Source: an uncultured Bacilli bacterium (GTDB lineage: Bacteria; Bacillota_I; Bacilli_A; RF39; UBA660). Taken from it: a DNA stretch of 29,082 bases. The stretch lies in the NCBI GenBank assembly GCA_944331815.1, contig CALVIQ010000101.1:1-29082 (forward strand), in the 5' to 3' direction. Both the position numbers and the translations under genes were made by a program. Below the pieces are notes generated by a model. The model saw nothing but the letters and a program-made list of their open reading frames with translations. It was not told where the DNA came from and made no database searches. Below are positions 1-8,183 of this stretch, one piece after another (the stretch's first letter is position 1; each line of letters starts with the position of its first letter).

Positions 1-143
1 CTAACGCACAATATGAAAATTTAGAAGCTAGAGCATTAGAAAATGGTATTAGTTTTAATGAGCAATTAGTACAAGAAACAATAGATTTAAGATATGATCA
101 TGAAGAACTTCAAGAATTGCAAAATCGTGGCATAAAAAGGTAA
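1..143 (+). CDS. 3' end of an unidentified gene (partial)
   Basis: An open frame enters from the left edge, reads from base 3 and ends at TAA 141-143. About 46 residues are visible, hydrophilic and rich in Glu, Gln, Asn and Leu, ending in ELQNRGIKR. It looks like a helical C-terminal tail. I recognise no domain and cannot assign a function. That it is coding is supported by an uninterrupted frame, codon use like its neighbours, and an extended -10 sequence downstream of its stop rather than inside it. Confidence 0.55.
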   Translation, partial: NAQYENLEARALENGISFNEQLVQETIDLRYDHEELQELQNRGIKR

Positions 144-217
144 TATTTATTATAACAATATAAATTTAAAATTTGGTAGATGTTTTTGAAATCCATCTTT
201 TAATATATAATTAAGTA

Positions 218-226
218 TGCTATAAT
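218..226 (+). promoter_or_regulatory. Extended -10 promoter in the first intergenic region
   Basis: TGC followed by TATAAT (221-226) gives an extended -10. No good -35 lies at the usual distance. Transcription would start near 232, about 200 bases before the next start codon. It could drive the PHP gene with a long leader or a short RNA ending at the hairpin at 292-329. Confidence 0.4.
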
Positions 227-291
227 TATTTTAGAAATTAACCTTTATTGCGATTTCCAAACGTGGTTATCTCTCGCACCAGATTGATACT

Positions 292-329
292 AAACTCAAA
301 CTTTTAAAATGTATTTAGAGTTTGAGTTT
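292..329 (+). terminator. Hairpin, possible terminator or small-RNA 3' end
   Basis: Perfect 10-bp inverted repeat: AAACTCAAAC (292-301) and GTTTGAGTTT (320-329), with an 18-base A/T-rich loop. The sequence after it is T-rich but not a clean T run, so termination would be weak. Together with the -10 at 221-226 it bounds a stretch of about 100 bases (232-335) with no open frame. The rest of 144-437 shows nothing else I can name. Confidence 0.35.
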
Positions 330-346
330 TAATATACTTTAATTTA

Positions 347-355
347 TGATAAAAT
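347..355 (+). promoter_or_regulatory. Possible promoter of the PHP gene
   Basis: TGA followed by TAAAAT (350-355) resembles the TGATATAAT extended -10 seen repeatedly in this window. It sits about 80 bases before the PHP start codon. No convincing -35. Confidence 0.35.
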
Positions 356-437
356 ATTTGTAGAAACATATATGACTAAATCAGTTTAGAAAAAGACTTG
401 CAAATTAATAATTTTTTGGAATAGGAAGTGTTAATAT

Positions 438-1343
438 ATGGTGGATTTACATATTCATACAAATTATTCAGATGGTAAGTATTCTGTAAGTGAAATTTTA
501 GAAATGGCTGAGAAATTACATCTTTCTATTATTTCTATAACTGATCATGATTGTTGTAAAGCTTACTATGATTTAGAAGATAAAAAAATAAGATATAAAT
601 TTACAGGACAAATTAAAACTGGAATTGAAATCACAACTTCATTTGATGGTGTTAGAATAGAATTATTAGCATATAATTTTACTGATTATAAAATTATAAA
701 CGATTTTTTTGTTACTGCCACAAAAAGAATTGATTGGAAACCTATTATGATTCAAGAAAGAATAATTCTATTGAAAAAATTAAATGATTTGGGTATAAAA
801 TATGATATGTCGTTTAATGAAAAATTACTAGAAGACAGATTTGAATCTAAATTATATAATACAATATTACAATTAAATAAAATAGAAAATTTAAAAAATA
901 TTTTAAAAGAATATTACTGTGAATCTGGAAATGAATTTTATAGAAAATGTATTACCAATCCTAATAGCCCTTTTTATGCTAATTATGGTAAGTATAGACC
1001 ACAAATAGAAGACATAATAGAAATAATACATAAACATGGTGGTATTGTTTGTCTTGCACATCCGTATGGATATAAATTAAATAATACCGAAGAATACATT
1101 GAAAAATTATTTAACAAATACAATTTAGATGGTATTGAGTGTTATTACAATGGATTTAATGAAGAGCAAATTAAATATATAGAAAATTTTGCTAAAAGAA
1201 GAGGATTATTAATATCTGGTGGAAGTGATTTTCATGGAACAAAAGATAGAGATAATGAATTAGGTATGTGTAAACTTGGTACAGAATTTATTCCAGATGA
1301 TATTATTAATAATTGGCCAAATAAACGTAAAAGATATCTTTAA
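438..1343 (+). CDS. PHP-domain metal-dependent phosphoesterase
   Basis: 301 residues. The PHP metal-binding motifs are all visible: DLHIHTNYSDG at 3-13 (H5, H7, D12), ITDHD at 34-38, GIE at 62-64 (E64), GGIVCLAHP near 200 and SGGSDFHG near 260. This is the layout of the YciV/TrpH/RNase AM branch of PHP proteins, which hydrolyse phosphoester bonds in nucleotides or short oligonucleotides using two or three metal ions. The exact substrate cannot be read from the sequence. A region of about 100 residues between the second and third motifs corresponds to the family's insert domain. AGGAAG at 423-428 is the ribosome site for the ATG at 438. The gene stands alone, with terminators after it. A polymerase PHP domain is excluded because no polymerase follows. 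Confidence 0.85.
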   Translation: MVDLHIHTNYSDGKYSVSEILEMAEKLHLSIISITDHDCCKAYYDLEDKKIRYKFTGQIKTGIEITTSFDGVRIELLAYNFTDYKIINDFFVTATKRIDWKPIMIQERIILLKKLNDLGIKYDMSFNEKLLEDRFESKLYNTILQLNKIENLKNILKEYYCESGNEFYRKCITNPNSPFYANYGKYRPQIEDIIEIIHKHGGIVCLAHPYGYKLNNTEEYIEKLFNKYNLDGIECYYNGFNEEQIKYIENFAKRRGLLISGGSDFHGTKDRDNELGMCKLGTEFIPDDIINNWPNKRKRYL

Positions 1344-1346
1344 TTG

Positions 1347-1370
1347 AAAAAGTTATTTTACTTTTTTTTT
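1347..1370 (+). terminator. Weak intrinsic terminator after the PHP gene
   Basis: AAAAAGT (1347-1353), loop TATTTT, ACTTTTT (1360-1366), then four more T. Only seven pairs, mostly A-T, so weak on its own. A second hairpin follows at once. Confidence 0.45.
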
Positions 1371-1389
1371 AATAAATCATATGAAAATT

Positions 1390-1423
1390 AGTTGAACTTA
1401 ATTAAGAATAGTTCAATTTTTTT
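1390..1423 (+). terminator. Intrinsic terminator
   Basis: TTGAACT (1392-1398) pairs with AGTTCAA (1410-1416) across an 11-base loop. A G-U and an A-T pair extend the stem outward, and seven T follow (1417-1423). It separates the PHP gene from the pflB promoter. Confidence 0.6.
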
Positions 1424-1463
1424 ATAAAGTTAAATTTTGAAATTTTTCATTTTTTAACTTTAT
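1424..1463. promoter_or_regulatory. 11-bp dyad upstream of pflB
   Basis: ATAAAGTTAAA (1424-1434) and TTTAACTTTAT (1453-1463) are perfect inverted repeats 18 bases apart. It lies between the terminator and the pflB promoter. It could be a protein-binding dyad or simply a bidirectional hairpin. It does not match the Rex consensus. Confidence 0.3.
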
Positions 1464-1516
1464 ATATGACAAAAAAAATAAATATATAAAAAAATTGCTA
1501 ATTTTTATTAAAAATA

Positions 1517-1525
1517 TGTTATACT
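1517..1525 (+). promoter_or_regulatory. pflB promoter (extended -10)
   Basis: TGT then TATACT (1520-1525) is an extended -10. TTGCTA (1495-1500) is a possible -35 at a long 19-base spacing. Transcription would begin near 1532, about 20 bases before the pflB start codon. Confidence 0.5.
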
Positions 1526-1551
1526 AATATATGCATGATGGAGGTAATAAA

Positions 1552-3774
1552 ATGAAAGCATGGAATGAATTTAAAGGTGAAAAATGGAAAAATGAAATTA
1601 ATGTAGAAGATTTTATTTTAAATAACTACACTGAATATTTAGGTGATGAATCTTTTTTAGAGGGAATTTCTAAGAAAACTAAAATGGTTTTAAATAAGGT
1701 TAATAAACTTATAAAAAAAGAATTAAAAAATGGAATATTAGATGTTGAAACAAAAATTATTTCTGGAATAGATAATTTCAAACCAGGATATATTGATAAA
1801 GAAAATGAGATAATTGTAGGGCTACAAACTGATAAACCATTAAAAAGAATTGTTAATTTATATGGTGGTATTAGAATGGCTCATAGTTCTTTAGAAGCTT
1901 ATGGTTATAAGTTAGATGAAACAATAGATAAACATTTTAAAGAATATAGAAAATCACATAACGATGGAGTTTTTGATGCTTATACAGAAGAAATTAGAAG
2001 AGCAAGAAGTGCTGGATTGTTAACCGGATTACCTGATGCATATGGTAGGGGAAGAATAATTGGTGATTATCGTAGAATTGCTTTATATGGAATAGATTTT
2101 TTAATAGAAGAAAAGCAAAAAGATTTAAAGAAAATTACTGAAATAACTGAAGAAACAATTAGATTGAGAGAAGAAGTTAGTGAACAAATAAAAGCATTGA
2201 ATGAAATTAAAAGTATGGCTTCAAAATATGGCTTTGATATTTCAAAACCAGCTAATAATGCTTATGAAGCAACTCAATGGTTGTATTTTGGATATTTAGC
2301 TGCAATCAAAGAAAACAATGGTGCTGCTATGAGTTTAGGAAGAACATCTACTTTTTTGGATATTTATATTGAAAGGGATTTAAAAAATAAAGAAATAGAT
2401 GAAAAAGATGCTCAAGAAATAATTGATCAATTTGTCATTAAATTAAGAATTGCAAGACACTTGAGAACACCAGAATATAATGAATTATTTGCAGGTGATC
2501 CAACTTGGGTAACTGAATCTATTGGTGGAATGACATTAGATGGTAAAAGTTTAGTAACTAAAAATAGTTTTAGATACTTACACACTTTAATTAATTTAGG
2601 TTCTTCACCTGAACCAAATTTGACAGTTCTATGGTCAAATAATTTACCAGATAATTTCAAAAAATATTGTTCAAAAATATCTATTTTAACTGATGCTATT
2701 CAATATGAAAATGATGATGTGATGCGACCAATTTATGGTGATGATTATGCAATTGCTTGTTGTGTATCATCAATGAAAGTTGGAAAACAAATGCAGTTTT
2801 TTGGTGCAAGATGCAATTTAGCAAAATCATTATTATATGCTATAAATGGTGGTGTTGATGAAATAAGTGGTAAATTAGTTGTTTGTGGAATGGACAAAAT
2901 AACTGATGAAGTATTAGATTATGAAACAACTAAAAAAGCTTATTATAAAATGTTAGAGAAAATAGCTAAAACATATGTTGATGCAATGAATATAATTCAT
3001 TATATGCATGATAAATATGCGTATGAAAAAGCTCAAATGGCTTTACACGATACTAATGTCGAACATTTGATGGCATTTGGTGTGGCAGGTTTGTCAGTAG
3101 CAACTGATTCTTTATCAGCTATTAAATATGCCAAAGTAAAACCAATTAGAAATGAAGAAGGAATAGCTATCGATTTTGAAATAGAAGGTGATTATCCTAA
3201 ATATGGTAATGATGATGATAGAGTAGATAGTATTGCTGTGGATATTGTAAAAACTTTTATAAAAGAATTAGAAAAGCATCCTTTATACAAAAAAGCTAAA
3301 CATACTTTATCTGTATTAACAATCACGTCTAATGTTGTTTATGGTAAAAAAACAGGAACAACACCTGATGGAAGAAAAAAGGGTGAACCTTTTGCTCCAG
3401 GAGCTAATCCTATGCATGGTAGAGATAGTAGTGGAGCTTTAGCTTCATTAAACTCAGTAGCAAAAATACCTTATAAAGATGTGTGCCAAGATGGTATTTC
3501 TAATACGTTCTCTATTATTCCAAATGCGTTAGGACATAGTCTTGAAGAAAGAATTAAAAATTTGGTTAATATTTTAGATGGTTATTTTAAACAAGGTGCG
3601 CATCATTTAAATGTTAATGTTTTAAATAGGGAACAACTAATTGATGCCATGAAACATCCTGATGATTACCCTAATTTAACAATAAGGGTATCAGGATATG
3701 CTGTTCATTTTAATAGATTAAGTAAAGAACAACAATTAGAAGTTATTAGTAGAACATTCCATGAAGGTGTTTAA
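1552..3774 (+). CDS. pflB: Pyruvate formate-lyase (formate C-acetyltransferase)
   Basis: 740 residues from ATG 1552, which sits seven bases after GGAGG (1540-1544). The ATG at 1531 lies upstream of that ribosome site and is not the likely start. The enzyme converts pyruvate and CoA to acetyl-CoA and formate in the cytoplasm under anaerobic conditions by a glycyl-radical mechanism. The adjacent catalytic cysteines are C403 and C404 in IACCVSSM, and the radical glycine is G715 in RVSGYAVHF close to the C-terminus, as in E. coli PflB (about 760 residues). The Cys pair excludes the glycerol or diol dehydratase branch, which has a single Cys. Its activase gene overlaps its stop codon, so the two are cotranscribed and translationally coupled. 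Confidence 0.96.
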   Translation: MKAWNEFKGEKWKNEINVEDFILNNYTEYLGDESFLEGISKKTKMVLNKVNKLIKKELKNGILDVETKIISGIDNFKPGYIDKENEIIVGLQTDKPLKRIVNLYGGIRMAHSSLEAYGYKLDETIDKHFKEYRKSHNDGVFDAYTEEIRRARSAGLLTGLPDAYGRGRIIGDYRRIALYGIDFLIEEKQKDLKKITEITEETIRLREEVSEQIKALNEIKSMASKYGFDISKPANNAYEATQWLYFGYLAAIKENNGAAMSLGRTSTFLDIYIERDLKNKEIDEKDAQEIIDQFVIKLRIARHLRTPEYNELFAGDPTWVTESIGGMTLDGKSLVTKNSFRYLHTLINLGSSPEPNLTVLWSNNLPDNFKKYCSKISILTDAIQYENDDVMRPIYGDDYAIACCVSSMKVGKQMQFFGARCNLAKSLLYAINGGVDEISGKLVVCGMDKITDEVLDYETTKKAYYKMLEKIAKTYVDAMNIIHYMHDKYAYEKAQMALHDTNVEHLMAFGVAGLSVATDSLSAIKYAKVKPIRNEEGIAIDFEIEGDYPKYGNDDDRVDSIAVDIVKTFIKELEKHPLYKKAKHTLSVLTITSNVVYGKKTGTTPDGRKKGEPFAPGANPMHGRDSSGALASLNSVAKIPYKDVCQDGISNTFSIIPNALGHSLEERIKNLVNILDGYFKQGAHHLNVNVLNREQLIDAMKHPDDYPNLTIRVSGYAVHFNRLSKEQQLEVISRTFHEGV

Positions 3775-4475
3775 TGGAAGGGTATATTAATTCAATTGAA
3801 ACTATGGGATTAGTAGATGGTCCTGGCATAAGGTTTGTAATTTTTATGCAAGGATGTAAATTAAGATGTTTATTTTGTCATAATCCTGAAACATGGAAAC
3901 AAAATGAAGGATTAAAAATAACAACTGATGAATTAATTGAAAGAATATTAAAGTATAAAAGTTATTTTGGAATTGAAGGGGGAGTTACATTTTCTGGTGG
4001 TGAACCCCTTCTTCAAACTGATTTTTTAATAGATATTTTAAAAAAATGTAAACAATATGGAATAAACACTTGTATAGATACAGCCGGAGTTGGTGGTACG
4101 AAAAACGAAGACGTATTAAAATATGTTGATTTAGTTATGATGGACATAAAGGCTATTGAAGAAGATAGTTATACAATGATGACTGGACAAAAAATAGAGG
4201 AATCAATTAAATTTTTAGATTTATGTCAAAAACTAAATAAAAGGTTGTGGATAAGACAAGTGATTGTTCCAGGTATTAATGATAATGAAGAGTATATAAA
4301 AAAATTAAAACAGTTTTTAAACAAATATACTGTTGAAAAAGTAGAGTTTTTACCCTATACAACAATTGGTGTTCCAAAATATAAAAAATTAAATATTAAT
4401 TATCGATTAAAAGATACTAAACCTATGGATAAAGAAAAATGTCAAAAATTATACAAATTATATGAAACATTATAA
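3774..4475 (+). CDS. pflA: Pyruvate formate-lyase activating enzyme (radical SAM)
   Basis: 233 residues, a normal length for this family. It starts at ATG 3774, which shares its A with the pflB stop (TAATG), so translation is coupled. The radical SAM cluster motif CxxxCxxC is C28, C32 and C35 in QGCKLRCLFCHN, preceded by DGPGIR (15-20). FSGGEPLLQ is the GGE motif that contacts SAM. The enzyme uses a [4Fe-4S] cluster and S-adenosylmethionine to form the glycyl radical on PflB. It has no extra ferredoxin domain, which fits a PflA activase and not a dehydratase activase. Confidence 0.95.
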   Translation: MEGYINSIETMGLVDGPGIRFVIFMQGCKLRCLFCHNPETWKQNEGLKITTDELIERILKYKSYFGIEGGVTFSGGEPLLQTDFLIDILKKCKQYGINTCIDTAGVGGTKNEDVLKYVDLVMMDIKAIEEDSYTMMTGQKIEESIKFLDLCQKLNKRLWIRQVIVPGINDNEEYIKKLKQFLNKYTVEKVEFLPYTTIGVPKYKKLNINYRLKDTKPMDKEKCQKLYKLYETL

Positions 4476-4485
4476 TTTGTTTAAT

Positions 4486-4559
4486 TGCCCTATGGCCAAG
4501 CGGTAAGGCAACGGACTCTGACTCCGTGATCATTAGTTCGAATCTAATTAGGGCAGCCA
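4486..4559 (+). tRNA. tRNA-Gln (anticodon CTG)
   Basis: 74 bases including an encoded CCA (4557-4559). Acceptor stem TGCCCTA (4486-4492) pairs fully with TAGGGCA (4549-4555). The anticodon stem is ACGGA/TCCGT with loop CTCTGAC, so the anticodon is CTG, reading CAG. U1-A72 is typical of tRNA-Gln. It starts 10 bases after the pflA stop and may be read through from the pfl operon. A second tRNA-Gln (TTG) is in the cluster near 23939. Confidence 0.95.
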
Positions 4560-4574
4560 ATTTTAAATTATATC

Positions 4575-4603
4575 TTGAAATAAAGTTAAAAATATTGTAT
4601 AAT
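4575..4603 (+). promoter_or_regulatory. Promoter of the membrane/pilus gene block
   Basis: TTGAAA (4575-4580), 17 bases, TATAAT (4598-4603). A good sigma-A type promoter just after tRNA-Gln and about 25 bases before the start codon at 4629. Confidence 0.65.
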
Positions 4604-4628
4604 TATTTAAGAATAAAGGTGAGGCCAT

Positions 4629-6224
4629 ATGATATTACGTAAACCTTATGCTTTTTTTATTAAACACTTTAAGCTGATGCACATATTGTTGGCAATTTTT
4701 ATGTGTTATTTTGTATATAAAACAAAAATTTTGCTAGATTTTTTTAATGAATATAGCTCAATAATGATTAATACTAAAGGTCAAGATTTAGTTACACCTT
4801 TGTTACCAAATTTATTTCAATTCGTACCTTTTTTAATTGTCATATTTTCTATTGTAATTTTGGTTGTTATGATAGTAAAGAAAAAACCATATTTGTTTTA
4901 CATATCTCTTATTGCAGCTTATGTGTATAGTGGTATTTTATTACAATTTTCTAAGTTTACTTTGATAGAATTAAGTACAAACATTGTTGATACTAGAATA
5001 ATTCTATTATTGAGAGACTTAATTATGTTAAGTTTTATAATTCAATTGTTTGAATTAATTATTGTATTTGTAAGAGCTACAGGATTTGATGTTAAAAAAT
5101 TTGATTTTGATATAGATTTAAAAAAAATTAACATAACAGAAGAAGATAGAGAAGAAGTAGAATTAGAACTTAATTTTGATGGAAATAAGTTACTTAGAAA
5201 TATTAGAAGACGAATTAGATTTATTAAATATGCATATAAAGAAAATAAAAAATTTGCTAATATACTTATTGGAACATTTTGTACAATAATTATAGTTACT
5301 ATTGTATTTATGAGTATCAATACAAATCCAATTTTAAATCAAACAGAATTATTTAGTGGTAATAATTTTACATTAAGTATATTAGATAGTTATCTTACAA
5401 ATACAGATTATAAGGGTAATATTATAACTGATGATTATTATTTGATTGTAAAGTTGAAAATTAAGAGTAATTTTAAAAATGGTAATATTTTAGATGTTGC
5501 TACAACAAAGATTATAATTGATAATTATGTATATACACCTACAACAAAATATAAAGATAGTTTTTCAGATTTTGGGACAGTTTATCTAGGAGAAACTATA
5601 AATCAAGAATATGAAGAAAAAATATTAGTATATCAGATACCAAAAGAATTAATAGATAAAAAAATAATATTTTCATATGTTGATAAAAATAGTTCTGATA
5701 ATAATGGAAATTTTAAAAATGTTAGAATTAATATAAATTATAAAAATATGACGGGTATAGAATCATATGAAGAAGCAAACTTAAATGATGAGTTAGTTTT
5801 TAAAGAAAGTATAATTCCAACGGCCAAAATAAAAATAAATGCTTATGATATTCAAAATAAATATAAAATAAATTATAATTATTGCATAAAAACAGTTTGT
5901 TATGATTCATATGAATATTTGATGCCTTCAATTAATTCTAATTATGATAAAGTTTTATTGAAATTAAGTGGTTTTTTTCAAGCTGATAATCAATTACCTG
6001 ATGTATATGATTTATACGATTTTATTGAAAAATTTGGAAAATTAAGTTATGTTATAAATGGTCAAGAAAAAGTACAAAAAATTAATTTTAAAGAAGTAAA
6101 AAGTAAAAAAGTTAATCAAGAAAATATTTATTATATAGAAGTATTAGAAGAAATAAAAAATGCAGAAAAAATATCATTTTTCTTTACAATAAGAAATCAA
6201 AACTATGAATATGTTTTAAAATGA
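4629..6224 (+). CDS. Membrane protein with five helices and a large C-terminal domain, unrecognised
   Basis: 531 residues. Four hydrophobic segments lie in the first 150 residues (about 15-35, 66-85, 89-108, 125-148). A charged cytoplasmic-looking stretch follows (about 150-208, with RRRIRF), then a fifth segment near 212-230 and about 300 residues rich in beta-strand-like, Asn/Tyr/Lys-rich sequence, probably outside the cell. I do not recognise the family. GAGG at 4621-4624 precedes ATG 4629. It has its own promoter and is the first gene before the pilus genes, so a role as a surface or assembly component is possible but is only a guess from position. Confidence 0.7.
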   Translation: MILRKPYAFFIKHFKLMHILLAIFMCYFVYKTKILLDFFNEYSSIMINTKGQDLVTPLLPNLFQFVPFLIVIFSIVILVVMIVKKKPYLFYISLIAAYVYSGILLQFSKFTLIELSTNIVDTRIILLLRDLIMLSFIIQLFELIIVFVRATGFDVKKFDFDIDLKKINITEEDREEVELELNFDGNKLLRNIRRRIRFIKYAYKENKKFANILIGTFCTIIIVTIVFMSINTNPILNQTELFSGNNFTLSILDSYLTNTDYKGNIITDDYYLIVKLKIKSNFKNGNILDVATTKIIIDNYVYTPTTKYKDSFSDFGTVYLGETINQEYEEKILVYQIPKELIDKKIIFSYVDKNSSDNNGNFKNVRININYKNMTGIESYEEANLNDELVFKESIIPTAKIKINAYDIQNKYKINYNYCIKTVCYDSYEYLMPSINSNYDKVLLKLSGFFQADNQLPDVYDLYDFIEKFGKLSYVINGQEKVQKINFKEVKSKKVNQENIYYIEVLEEIKNAEKISFFFTIRNQNYEYVLK

Positions 6225-6244
6225 TTTAAAAATTTAAATTTTTG

Positions 6245-6253
6245 TGATATAAT
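6245..6253 (+). promoter_or_regulatory. Extended -10 promoter
   Basis: TGATATAAT, with TATAAT at 6248-6253, 20 bases before the start codon at 6273. It is one copy of the recurring extended -10 in this window and may start the pilus operon proper. Confidence 0.5.
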
Positions 6254-6272
6254 TGAATAATGGAGGAGTAAA

Positions 6273-6920
6273 ATGAAGAAAGTAATTTGTTTATTTCTGT
6301 TATTGTTTATTCCATCTAATTTTGTTGATGCCAAGTGTATGTATGATGATATAGCAAATTTAAAAAAATTAGCTTCAAATGTTAACTATAGTTATGAATA
6401 TAAAATTTCAAATGATGATGCGGTATTTAATATTACATTGACTAATTTAGTTAATGACATATATTTTGTTGATACAAATAAGAATATTACATATAAGAAT
6501 AAAAAAGGAGAATTGATTTTAAAAAATTATAAAAGTGGAGATACTATAGTTTATAATTTTTATCCAAATGATCCAGATTGTTTAAATACGTCATTATATA
6601 CTATAAGAATAGTTTTACCAAAATATAACAAATTTTATACCGAACAAATTTGTAAGGGTGCTGAAGAGTATAGTTTGTGTCAAAAATGGTCGAGTCATAA
6701 TTATGATTTATTAACATTTTATGATAAAGTAGATCAGTATAAAAAAAATAAAAATCAAGCAAATGATAATGATACACCTAAAGATGTTGATAATAATTCT
6801 TTATTGCATTATATTACAATATTTTTAGTGAACTATTATTACATATTAATTTTGTTAATTGGTGGAACAATAGTTATTATAACTTATATAAGAAATAAGA
6901 AGAATAGTATCTATAGTTAA
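6273..6920 (+). CDS. Secreted, C-terminally membrane-anchored protein, unrecognised
   Basis: 215 residues. A clear signal peptide (MKKVICLFLLLFIPS, likely cut near NFVDA at about residue 20) is followed by a Tyr/Asn-rich extracellular region with several Cys. One hydrophobic helix near 178-204 leads to a short basic tail (RNKKNSIYS). This gives a type I topology, with the bulk outside and the tail inside. No domain recognised. GGAGGAG precedes ATG 6273. It ends 14 bases before the TadE-like gene, so it is probably the first gene of the pilus operon. Confidence 0.7.
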   Translation: MKKVICLFLLLFIPSNFVDAKCMYDDIANLKKLASNVNYSYEYKISNDDAVFNITLTNLVNDIYFVDTNKNITYKNKKGELILKNYKSGDTIVYNFYPNDPDCLNTSLYTIRIVLPKYNKFYTEQICKGAEEYSLCQKWSSHNYDLLTFYDKVDQYKKNKNQANDNDTPKDVDNNSLLHYITIFLVNYYYILILLIGGTIVIITYIRNKKNSIYS

Positions 6921-6934
6921 GGAGGTTTGATATA

Positions 6935-7342
6935 ATGAAAGAATCATTTTGGGGGGCAGCAGTTGTGGGAATTGGCGTTATAGCAATTTTCTTTATATTG
7001 TTTTTTCAATCAATAACAAATACAGATGAACATAATTATCATTTATTGAAAGAAACAACGGAAGCTGCTATGTATGATGCTTTAGATTTGGCTACTTATA
7101 GAAATGAAGGAATAATAAGAATAGATAGAGAAAAATTTGCAGAAAACTTTTTAAGAAGATTTGCAGAAAGTGCTACATTGTCAAAAACATACAAAATAGA
7201 AATTTTTGACATAAATGAGTTACCTCCTAAAGTGAGTTTAAGAGTTAGCAGTGCTGAATCAACTAATTTAACTGGTGAAGTTTTGGAGTTTGAAATATCT
7301 AATGAATTAGATGCAATATTAGAAACTCCGGATGTAGAATAG
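6935..7342 (+). CDS. Small single-helix pilin-like (TadE-like) protein
   Basis: 135 residues. A short N-terminus (MKESFWG) is followed at once by one hydrophobic helix (about 8-26) and a soluble domain of about 105 residues. This is the layout of minor pilins and TadE/TadF pseudopilins. The leader resembles those of the proteins starting at 11108 and 14301. Family placement rests on layout and on the cpaB and tadA genes next door; I cannot see a definite TadE signature. The ribosome site is AGGAGG, directly after the upstream stop. Confidence 0.55.
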   Translation: MKESFWGAAVVGIGVIAIFFILFFQSITNTDEHNYHLLKETTEAAMYDALDLATYRNEGIIRIDREKFAENFLRRFAESATLSKTYKIEIFDINELPPKVSLRVSSAESTNLTGEVLEFEISNELDAILETPDVE

Positions 7343-7356
7343 AAAGGGATGATTAT

Positions 7357-8181
7357 ATGAATAGTATTTTAGTTTCATTTAAAAAATTTATAACAAATAA
7401 AAATATAGTTACAGTTTTAGGAGTAATAGTTATTTTAGGACTTTTATATTGGGGGTATAATTCTGTAATTGAAGCTCAAGTTAAGCCAATTCAAATTCCA
7501 GTTGCAACACAAACAATTCAACCAAAAACATTGATTACTGATGATATGGTTACATATATTAATGTGCCTTCAGTAGCAGTTAATGAAAATGTACAACGTT
7601 CTAAGAATTCAATTATAGGAATGTATACAAATGTTAACACTGTTATACCTGCTGGAAGTATGTTCTATCAAGATGTATTAATAACAGAAGAAGAATTACC
7701 AGATTCAGCGTTTACTGCAGTAAAAGATGGTGAAAGACCTTATGCTTTATCAGTAACAACAGCTAATACATATGGAAACTCTATTTTTCCTGGTAATAAG
7801 ATAGATATTTTTATGAAAGCTGTTGATGAAAGTGGACAAGTTATGGTTGGAAGATTGTTAGCACAAGTAGAAGTATTAGCAGTAAAAGATAGTTCAGGAA
7901 AAAATGTGTTTGAAAACACTGATACAACTAGAACTCCAGCAACATTATTATTTGGTGTTCCAGAAGATGTATTTATCTTATTAAAAAAATCTGAATACTT
8001 GAAAAGTTATGGTGTTGAATTATTTCCAGTTCCATATGGAGGTACTATACCAATTGAAGGTGATTTAACTGTCGATCGTGAAGAATTAGTAAATTTTATT
8101 GAAAGTAATACGGTAACATTTACTGATTCAGATGATACAATAGTTCCTGAAACTCCTCAAGTAGAAAGTGGACTTGAGTAA
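7357..8181 (+). CDS. cpaB: CpaB/RcpC-like pilus assembly protein (SAF domain)
   Basis: 274 residues. One N-terminal hydrophobic helix (about 17-36) is followed by an SAF-type domain: VATQTIQPKTLITDDMV and VPAxxV, then IPAGSMFYQDVL, the usual layout of CpaB. A second domain includes GNKIDIFM and VEVLAVKDSSG. In Tad systems CpaB is an envelope protein needed for pilus assembly. In Gram-negatives it works with the secretin; none is seen here, as expected for a cell without an outer membrane. It is separated by 2 bases from the ATPase gene. The acidic C-terminal tail is low complexity. Confidence 0.8.
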   Translation: MNSILVSFKKFITNKNIVTVLGVIVILGLLYWGYNSVIEAQVKPIQIPVATQTIQPKTLITDDMVTYINVPSVAVNENVQRSKNSIIGMYTNVNTVIPAGSMFYQDVLITEEELPDSAFTAVKDGERPYALSVTTANTYGNSIFPGNKIDIFMKAVDESGQVMVGRLLAQVEVLAVKDSSGKNVFENTDTTRTPATLLFGVPEDVFILLKKSEYLKSYGVELFPVPYGGTIPIEGDLTVDREELVNFIESNTVTFTDSDDTIVPETPQVESGLE

Positions 8182-8183
8182 AA

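Noticed and set aside
264..283. tRNA 3' end fragment (TCTCGCACCA) as an attachment site
   Set aside because: No T-arm pairing upstream and no GGTTCGA motif, so the resemblance is limited to CACCA.
1424..1463. Rex operator upstream of pflB
   Set aside because: The arms read ATAAAGTTAAA and not TTGTGAA, and the 18-base spacing is too wide.
1531..1551. Upstream ATG as the pflB start
   Set aside because: The GGAGG ribosome site lies between this ATG and the one at 1552, so it cannot serve the upstream codon.
2427..2660. Open frame on the - strand inside pflB
   Set aside because: Shadow of a well supported gene; no ribosome site and no family pattern.
5042..5320. Open frame on the - strand inside the five-helix membrane protein gene
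   Set aside because: Follows from A/T-rich codon use on the + strand; no start signal.
6928..6936. TGATATAAT as a promoter
   Set aside because: It overlaps the start codon at 6935 and follows a strong ribosome site, so a transcript from it would lack the start; likely chance in A/T-rich sequence.
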